The notes under the pieces were generated by a model, which saw only the letters and a list, made by a program, of their open reading frames with translations, ran no database searches and had not been told where the DNA came from. The position numbers were made by a program, and so were the translations under genes. A stretch of DNA of 11,524 nucleotides from Gemmatimonadales bacterium UBA7835 (lineage in GTDB: Bacteria > Gemmatimonadota > Gemmatimonadetes > Longimicrobiales > Gaopeijiaceae). Of this stretch, positions 7,357 to 11,524 are shown in pieces (positions within the stretch are counted from its first letter, which is position 1; each line of letters opens with the position of its first letter). The stretch lies in contig DLTN01000112.1 of assembly GCA_002500925.1 (NCBI GenBank), positions 3,880 through 15,403 on the forward strand. The letters run 5' to 3'.

Positions 7357-8502
7357 CTAGTTGCCTGCTACGTACTTCGTGAAGGCACCTCCGGCCCAAC
7401 TGAGCGAATTCGGGCCCTCTGCCGCATAGATATTGCCGTCGTCGTCTACGGCAACACCTTCACCTGCCGTCCCCTGGTATACACGACTCTCGCGCTCGAA
7501 CGGCGGCACGAATGCCACGATTCGGTCCTCATCAACCGGACCTATACGGACCCCGTTTCGCCAGTTCGGATGATTCGTTGGACTGGACTCGGAATCGATG
7601 GCATAGACCATCTCGTCCTTGATGAAGATCCCGCTGATACGACCATAGCTGTAGCGCGATTCCAAGTAATTACCGTCCTCGTCATAGATTTCCAGACGAT
7701 GATTACCGCGATCAGCGATCCACAACCGTCCCTGTGAGTCGAAGGCGAGCGCATGAGGTGTTCGGAACTGTCCGTGCTCGACACCTATTTCTCCCCATTC
7801 CATTACGAACTCACCCTCTGGCGTAAACTTCTGGATCCGTGCCGTCTGGCCAGCCTCGCGACCTAAATTCATCGCCTGATTCGACGTCATGCCTTGGCCA
7901 TTGTGTCCGTCAGACACGTAAATGGATCCGTCCGGACCCGTCACCACATCATTAGGCTGATTGAATTGTCCGGGCGCATTCCCTGGCTGACCCGCCAAAC
8001 CGAGTGTCAGAAGGACTTCCCCCTCGGAACTGAACTTCCACACCTGATGACCTCGCGTACCTTCCCGGTTACCCGCAAAGTCAGTGATCCAAACGTTACC
8101 TTGGGCATCTACATGAATGCCGTGCGGAGTGACCATGAGATCGGCTCCGAAGTTTGCGAGAACCTCACCGGTGTTGCGATCGAACTTGAAGACCGGGGGA
8201 ACCGGGTTCGACTCGCAGTTCACAGGTTCTCCACCACCGAAGCTACCCGCTCCACAGCGTTCGTAAGCCCATATGTGGCCGTCATTCGGATCAATATCGA
8301 TCCCGGCGGTGGACCCCCACTCCCTCCCTTCAGGCAGATCACCCCAATTGGTGACTACGGACGGGGTCGGGTTCACAAGACCGTCGCCCGTGATGAGGTT
8401 GCCACTTGTGTCGGCAGGAGCTGAGCTGCCTGATGGAGCACATCCTGCCATTCCGACGATAGCGACTACCATGATCGTTAGGTAAGAATACTGCGTCCGC
8501 AT
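7357..8502 (-). CDS. NHL-repeat beta-propeller lipoprotein, PAL-like
   Basis: A 381-residue protein with a lipoprotein signal peptide (MRTQYSYLTIMVVAIVGMAG then C21, lipobox MAGC) followed by a Ser/Ala-rich tether. It is therefore probably lipid-anchored on the periplasmic side of a membrane. The body contains NHL blades such as PHGIHVDAQGNVWITDFAGN, PNDVVTGPDGSIYVSDGHNG, PHALAFDSQGRLWIADRGNH and GEGVAVDDDGNIYAAEG. It is distantly related to the other propeller protein at 3207-4367: both have GxxGxPGN before a P-(Q/N)-DV blade. Two blades start with PH, as in PAL-type lyases, but activity is not established. The start at 8502 is chosen because AAGGAG lies six bases upstream and the signal peptide begins there. 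An adjacent ATG at 8505 is nearly as good. The frame stays open to 8622 but lacks sensible N-terminal sequence. It is divergent from the Rieske oxygenase gene. Confidence 0.88.
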   Translation of the reverse strand: MRTQYSYLTIMVVAIVGMAGCAPSGSSAPADTSGNLITGDGLVNPTPSVVTNWGDLPEGREWGSTAGIDIDPNDGHIWAYERCGAGSFGGGEPVNCESNPVPPVFKFDRNTGEVLANFGADLMVTPHGIHVDAQGNVWITDFAGNREGTRGHQVWKFSSEGEVLLTLGLAGQPGNAPGQFNQPNDVVTGPDGSIYVSDGHNGQGMTSNQAMNLGREAGQTARIQKFTPEGEFVMEWGEIGVEHGQFRTPHALAFDSQGRLWIADRGNHRLEIYDEDGNYLESRYSYGRISGIFIKDEMVYAIDSESSPTNHPNWRNGVRIGPVDEDRIVAFVPPFERESRVYQGTAGEGVAVDDDGNIYAAEGPNSLSWAGGAFTKYVAGN

Positions 8503-8508
8503 CATAAT

Positions 8509-8514
8509 CTCCTT
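8509..8514 (-). promoter_or_regulatory. Ribosome binding site deciding the lipoprotein start
   Basis: The minus strand reads AAGGAG followed by ATTATGATG. The spacing is three bases to the first ATG and six to the second. This strong site favours initiation at 8505 or 8502 over the open-frame start at 8622. Confidence 0.7.
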
Positions 8515-8785
8515 GATGGGGGGCGGGGCTCCAGCGGGGAACCCACAAACTGTGGAGTTCAGACAAGATCGGGGGTGAGCAGCCAAGGCGCCAATGCGAC
8601 CCCGCTTGCACTGCCGCTTCAAGGAGTTGAAATAGAGAACTAATCTTCAAGCCACCTGATGGTTGTCGAGTTAACAGATTACTAGGACGTTCTCGTATTG
8701 AACTGTATCAAACACGCACTCGCGCCTCGGCTTAAGCCGCCTACCTTCGCACAAGCTCGCAACGCAGCAGACTGACAAGACGACC

Positions 8786-9883
8786 ATGCCTGAACGCACC
8801 GCTTTCGACGCCAAGACACTCGAGCGCCGATATTACATCGACGAAGATGTATACGACCGAGAGACTGACCGGATCTTCTTTCGTAACTGGCTCTTCGTGG
8901 GACGAGTATCCGAGATCGCAGAGCCCGGAGCCTACATGCTCTTCGAGTTGGAGTCAGAGAGTATCATCGTCCTTCGAGATTACGAAGGAGTTCTCCGAGC
9001 TCATCACAACGTGTGCCGACATCGCGGAACACGGCTCGTGAATGAGCCAACCGGGATTTTCCCAAAATCAATTCAGTGCGGGTACCACGCATGGACCTAC
9101 ACTTTAAGCGGAGAACTTACAGGGGCACCATTCATGGACGAGGTGGAGTCTTTCTGCAAAGAGGACTACCCCCTGGTCTCAGTGGCAGTGGCAGAGTGGG
9201 AGGGCTGTGTCTTCGTTAACCTCTCAGAGGAGCCAGAACCATTCGCAAAAGTCTTCGCGCCACTCGTCGATAAGTTCACCAGCTGGGACCTAGCCAGTCT
9301 GGAGATCGCCCACCGGATTGTTTACGACATACCAGCGAACTGGAAGCTGGTCTTCCAGAACTACTCTGAATGCTACCACTGTCCTGCTTTGCACCCGGTA
9401 CTCAATCGCCTTACCCCGTTCCGAAACGCCTCAAACGACCTTGAGGAAGGCCCCTTTTTAGGGGGACCGATGAAGATGGAAATTGAGGGGGGAAGCATGA
9501 CAATGACAGGACAAAGATGTGCGGCTCCACTTGGAGATCTAGAGGGGGACGATCTTAATTTCGTTCAGTACTACACGATTTTCCCCAACCTCCTGCTCAG
9601 CCTGCATCCGGACTATGTGCTTATTCACAGAATTGATCGGTTAGCCACAAATCAGACGCGAATAATATGTGACTGGCTCTTCCACCCTGACGCCATTGCC
9701 GCTCCGGACTTCGACCCTTCATCAGCAATCGAGTTCTGGAATATGACCAATGAGCAAGACTGGTCGGTGAGCCGCCTTTCCCAGAAAGGCATTGCCTCAC
9801 ACGCCTACAGACCCGGTCCCTACGCGGAACTGGAGAGCATGATCGCTGCTTGGGATCAGGAATACCTTCGGGCCCTAGGCTAA
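8786..9883 (+). CDS. Rieske non-heme iron oxygenase, alpha subunit
   Basis: A terminal oxygenase alpha subunit of the ring-hydroxylating/demethylase superfamily, of the same broad type as choline monooxygenase and glycine-betaine demethylase as well as aromatic-ring dioxygenases. It is 365 residues, in the usual short-form range. The Rieske [2Fe-2S] motif is C77-R-H79 ... C98-G-Y-H101. The mononuclear iron site is in NYSECYHCPALHP, with E195 as the bridging acid and H198 and H203 as ligands. D325 in EQDWSVSRLSQKG is the probable third ligand. The C-terminal SHAYRPGPYAELE is typical of this branch. No reductase, ferredoxin or beta subunit is encoded in the window, so it must borrow an electron donor from elsewhere or from beyond the edges. 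The start is preceded only by a poor ribosome site. The 283-base divergent gap to the lipoprotein gene presumably holds both promoters, but I could not assign hexamers with confidence. The substrate is unknown. Confidence 0.92.
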   Translation: MPERTAFDAKTLERRYYIDEDVYDRETDRIFFRNWLFVGRVSEIAEPGAYMLFELESESIIVLRDYEGVLRAHHNVCRHRGTRLVNEPTGIFPKSIQCGYHAWTYTLSGELTGAPFMDEVESFCKEDYPLVSVAVAEWEGCVFVNLSEEPEPFAKVFAPLVDKFTSWDLASLEIAHRIVYDIPANWKLVFQNYSECYHCPALHPVLNRLTPFRNASNDLEEGPFLGGPMKMEIEGGSMTMTGQRCAAPLGDLEGDDLNFVQYYTIFPNLLLSLHPDYVLIHRIDRLATNQTRIICDWLFHPDAIAAPDFDPSSAIEFWNMTNEQDWSVSRLSQKGIASHAYRPGPYAELESMIAAWDQEYLRALG

Positions 9884-9958
9884 CTACCCGAATCGGCTTT
9901 CGCACGCCAATCAAGGCACCCCCCGTCACCCTGTTCATTTTTTGGCAGACTTCTTTCC

Positions 9959-9983
9959 AAGCGGGGACTCCTCAGGCTTTTTT
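9959..9983 (+). terminator. Possible Rho-independent terminator after the Rieske gene
   Basis: AAGC-GGGG, loop ACT, then CCTC-ag-GCTT, followed by a run of six T (9978-9983). The stem contains a G-T wobble and a two-base bulge. It is about 75 bases beyond the oxygenase stop and upstream of the operator pair of the next operon, a sensible place for a transcript end. Confidence 0.4.
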
Positions 9984-10011
9984 ACAAAAGAAATCTCCTG
10001 AGCAAACCTGC

Positions 10012-10038
10012 ACATACTTTCCGTTGCGGAAAGTATGT
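10012..10038. promoter_or_regulatory. Perfect 12-bp-arm palindrome, probable operator 1
   Basis: Arms ACATACTTTCCG (10012-10023) and CGGAAAGTATGT (10027-10038) are perfectly complementary around a TTG centre. The core is TTTCC-N5-GGAAA. It lies 51 bases ahead of the membrane-protein start and is followed by a second copy of the same core. This is most simply a binding site for the dimeric winged-helix regulator encoded by the second gene of the operon. That assignment is inference. Confidence 0.7.
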
Positions 10039-10045
10039 ATTACAC

Positions 10046-10065
10046 TACTTTCCATATTGGAAACT
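10046..10065. promoter_or_regulatory. Degenerate second palindrome, probable operator 2
   Basis: TACTTTCC-ATATT-GGAAAC repeats the TACTTTCC-N5-GGAAA pattern of the palindrome just upstream, with a different centre and a poorer right arm. The two cores start at 10018 and 10049, exactly 31 bases apart, about three helical turns, so dimers bound at both would face the same side of the helix. It is 24 bases ahead of the start codon, close to where a promoter -10 element would be expected (TGTATA lies at 10065-10070). Confidence 0.6.
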
Positions 10066-10078
10066 GTATAGGACGGGT

Positions 10079-10085
10079 GAAGGAG
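10079..10085 (+). promoter_or_regulatory. Ribosome binding site deciding the membrane-protein start
   Basis: GAAGGAG followed by AAT and ATG. The strong site fixes initiation at 10089 rather than at the upstream in-frame ATG at 10035, which sits inside the first palindrome. Confidence 0.7.
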
Positions 10086-10088
10086 AAT

Positions 10089-10604
10089 ATGTACAGCGAT
10101 CAGATGTCGAGTGCGGAAGCACAAGCGGCACTTGCGACCATTGAGAAAGCAGAAAGTGAGACGATAGCATCCCTAAGACCACCACTCTGGTTGATCACTA
10201 TGATCTCTTTGTTGTGTGGTATCTTCACGTTCTCATTTGCAGTAACAGAGGGAGAGAACCACTGGGCCTTAGGGGCGTGGTTATCAGGCATCGCAGTTGT
10301 CTTGTTGGTTCTATTTTGGATGTACAGCGCGCGATTACTGGGTGTAAGAGCACCAGTATTACCACCTTCAGGTTCAGGAAAAATTTTTCTTGCCTTACAG
10401 GCACTCTTCTATGCTTTTGTGCTGTTCGTGGGAAGAGGGGCCACGTTATGGGGTAGACCTGAGACCCGCCTGGAGGGTGCCTTTCCGATCGCCGATCTTC
10501 CTTTGGCACCCTATATCGCGGCAGTGATCGTCAGTTTGTCCGTCGCATATCTGACGTATAAGTACCCAACGAATGAATGGGTACAGCAAGATGCTTCAAA
10601 ATGA
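10089..10604 (+). CDS. Small four-helix inner-membrane protein of unknown function
   Basis: A 171-residue integral membrane protein. A short polar helical N-terminus (1-30, rich in Ala, Glu and Ser) is followed by four hydrophobic segments at about 32-52, 59-79, 98-117 and 138-157. The loop between segments 3 and 4 (about 118-137) carries several charged residues. No catalytic motif or cofactor site is visible and I do not recognise a characterised relative. It is the first gene of a two-gene operon. Its stop overlaps the regulator start as ATGA, a pattern often seen where a winged-helix repressor controls its own membrane-protein partner. Base composition looks more AT-rich by eye than in the flanking oxygenase genes, which may point to a separate origin. 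Start choice rests on the ribosome site at 10079-10085. Confidence 0.8.
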   Translation: MYSDQMSSAEAQAALATIEKAESETIASLRPPLWLITMISLLCGIFTFSFAVTEGENHWALGAWLSGIAVVLLVLFWMYSARLLGVRAPVLPPSGSGKIFLALQALFYAFVLFVGRGATLWGRPETRLEGAFPIADLPLAPYIAAVIVSLSVAYLTYKYPTNEWVQQDASK

Positions 10605-10885
10605 CAAACTCACGCTTCAATGCCCTGATTCACGCACCTAATCGTTTGCATATATGCGCGATGTTATCCGCTTCGGGTGAACTAGAATTCAAACTCCTTC
10701 GCGAACAGCTTGATGTAAGTGATTCGGTGCTCTCCAAGCACATTAAATCACTTGAAGAGGCTGGCTATGTTGCCGTCGCAAAAAGAAGGGATTTTGGACA
10801 CCGACGCACATGGCTTTCGTTAACCTCTGCGGGTCGTGTTGCTTACACTGAGCACGTAAACGAGCTCCGGGAAATGGTTGGCTGA
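10601..10885 (+). CDS. Winged-helix transcriptional regulator (MarR/ArsR-like, PF13601 type)
   Basis: A 94-residue single-domain DNA-binding protein. It begins with the characteristic NALIHAPNRLHICAML helix. The helix-turn-helix is at about 29-57, with recognition helix SDSVLSKHIKSLEEAGYV, followed by a basic beta-wing (KRRDFGHRRTWLSLT, about 61-75) and a C-terminal dimerisation helix. This matches the compact winged-helix group related to MarR and ArsR regulators. No cysteine pair or other ligand site is obvious: there is one Cys (C19), so metal sensing in the ArsR manner is unlikely. The start at 10601 overlaps the membrane-protein stop (ATGA), so the two are translationally coupled. An open frame eight codons further upstream is an alternative but lacks a ribosome site. 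It probably binds the twin palindromes at 10012-10065 and represses its own operon. That target assignment is inference. Confidence 0.88.
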   Translation: MTNSRFNALIHAPNRLHICAMLSASGELEFKLLREQLDVSDSVLSKHIKSLEEAGYVAVAKRRDFGHRRTWLSLTSAGRVAYTEHVNELREMVG

Positions 10886-10970
10886 CATTCACTTAGAGAA
10901 CATCCGTTGTGATTGATCTACTTGGAGCACTCGCAACGCTGGGGTTAGAGCCACCATACAGTTCTCAAGG

Positions 10971-11524
10971 TCAGTCGATAGGTGCCTTTAGAACCGTGCT
11001 GTCGGTGATGATGCCCCCACGATCACCGATCTCAATAGAGCCATAGCGTTGGGTGAAGCAATCGGGCAGCTCCCGATCACCCATAGGCGACAGCCAGAGG
11101 CGCATCAGATGACGTCGACGCTCCGGCTCCGGCCAATCCACAAAGTCGGTCCGGTCGTGAAGCTGAGAGTGATTGTAGACGAACTGCAGGTCACCTCTCT
11201 GTAGCCGCATACGAACGTGCATGTCCGGATCGTTCGCGAGATTGTCGAGCATATCAAGAGCTTCAATATGAGCATCGCTCAACCTCATCGCCCCCTTAAA
11301 GCGCTGGGCACTCTCGATGTACTGTCTCTGATAGAAGACAGTTAGGTGCCCGTCATGCCAGTTGAAGACAGGGATCTCCATGTAAGGCTTTGCACCCTCC
11401 GGGACCTCTCCACGTCTATCCGTTGCAACTGGGTCAAACAACCGCTCAAGGAGATCCGGACGCTCAGACATCATTCGGTTATAGATCGAAAGAGCACTCA
11501 CAAGTAGAGATTCGCCGCCTTCCC
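10971..11524 (-). CDS. TauD/TfdA-family Fe(II)-dependent dioxygenase, C-terminal part
   Basis: The C-terminal ~184 codons of a non-heme iron, normally 2-oxoglutarate-dependent, oxygenase. The frame remains open to the right edge and the residues there (EGGESLLVSALSIYNRMM) continue a family motif, so the gene is cut by the window and the GTG at 11501 is not its start. The HxD pair expected in the N-terminal half lies outside. The distal iron ligand is the His in NHSQLHDRTDF. The Arg cluster about 13 residues later (ERRRHLMRLWLS) would bind the cosubstrate carboxylate, as in clavaminate-synthase-like members. It converges on the winged-helix regulator gene across an 85-base gap in which I see no convincing terminator. 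The substrate is unknown. With the Rieske and molybdenum enzymes nearby, it adds a third oxidative chemistry to this region. Confidence 0.88.
   Translation of the reverse strand, partial: EGGESLLVSALSIYNRMMSERPDLLERLFDPVATDRRGEVPEGAKPYMEIPVFNWHDGHLTVFYQRQYIESAQRFKGAMRLSDAHIEALDMLDNLANDPDMHVRMRLQRGDLQFVYNHSQLHDRTDFVDWPEPERRRHLMRLWLSPMGDRELPDCFTQRYGSIEIGDRGGIITDSTVLKAPID

Noticed and set aside
8618..8631. TTCAA-GGAG-TTGAA inverted repeat in the divergent gap before the Rieske gene
   Set aside because: The arms are only five bases with no second copy nearby, too little to call an operator.
9850..10071. Small plus-strand open frame bridging the Rieske gene end and the palindromes
   Set aside because: It starts inside the Rieske gene in another frame, runs through the terminator-like hairpin and both palindromes, and encodes nothing recognisable.
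10891..10965. GAGAAC / GTTCTC inverted pair between the regulator and dioxygenase genes
   Set aside because: Six-base arms more than 50 bases apart are expected by chance, and no terminator features accompany them.
10971..11501. Taking the dioxygenase gene as complete with a GTG start at 11501
   Set aside because: The frame continues upstream to the window edge with conserved family residues (GGESLLVSA), and the N-terminal half with the HxD iron motif is missing, so it is a window-truncated gene.

Overview
The window looks like a piece of a mid-to-high-GC, Gram-negative-type bacterial chromosome. Secreted and lipid-anchored proteins are prominent: Sec signal peptides, a lipoprotein and a Tat-like leader. 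The mix of NHL-propeller proteins, an M28 peptidase with a C-terminal Fn3-like domain, and IorAB, Rieske and TauD oxidoreductases resembles what is seen in environmental Gemmatimonadota or Acidobacteriota. That placement is an impression from protein style, not a search result. No rRNA, tRNA, CRISPR array, transposase or integrase was seen.

Layout. Positions 1-4367 are all on the minus strand. In transcription order they hold an exported NHL-repeat propeller protein, an exported M28 zinc peptidase, the housekeeping ATPase YchF, and the 5' part of an unrecognised Lys/Glu-rich protein that runs off the left edge. Facing away from the first NHL gene is a translationally coupled plus-strand pair (4592-7248) for a two-subunit molybdenum hydroxylase of the isoquinoline 1-oxidoreductase type (IorA-like 2[2Fe-2S] subunit, IorB-like molybdopterin subunit). 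It converges, across two strong hairpins, on a minus-strand NHL-repeat lipoprotein (7357-8502). Facing away from that lipoprotein is a Rieske-type oxygenase alpha subunit (8786-9883). Next comes a compact two-gene operon, a four-helix membrane protein and a winged-helix regulator, preceded by two related palindromes that look like operators. At the right edge is the C-terminal part of a TauD/TfdA-family dioxygenase on the minus strand, cut by the window end.

How the genes may work together. Three mechanistically different oxidative enzymes (molybdenum hydroxylase, Rieske oxygenase, Fe(II)/2-oxoglutarate-type oxygenase) lie within about 7 kb. Two of them are each divergent from a related propeller protein exported to the cell envelope. 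This suggests an accessory oxidative or catabolic region in which envelope-located propeller proteins are co-expressed with oxidoreductases. The substrates cannot be read from the sequence. The membrane protein/regulator operon appears to be a separate self-regulated cassette: its palindromes share the core TTTCC-N5-GGAAA, spaced 31 bp apart (about three helical turns). YchF and its downstream neighbour are core-genome context.
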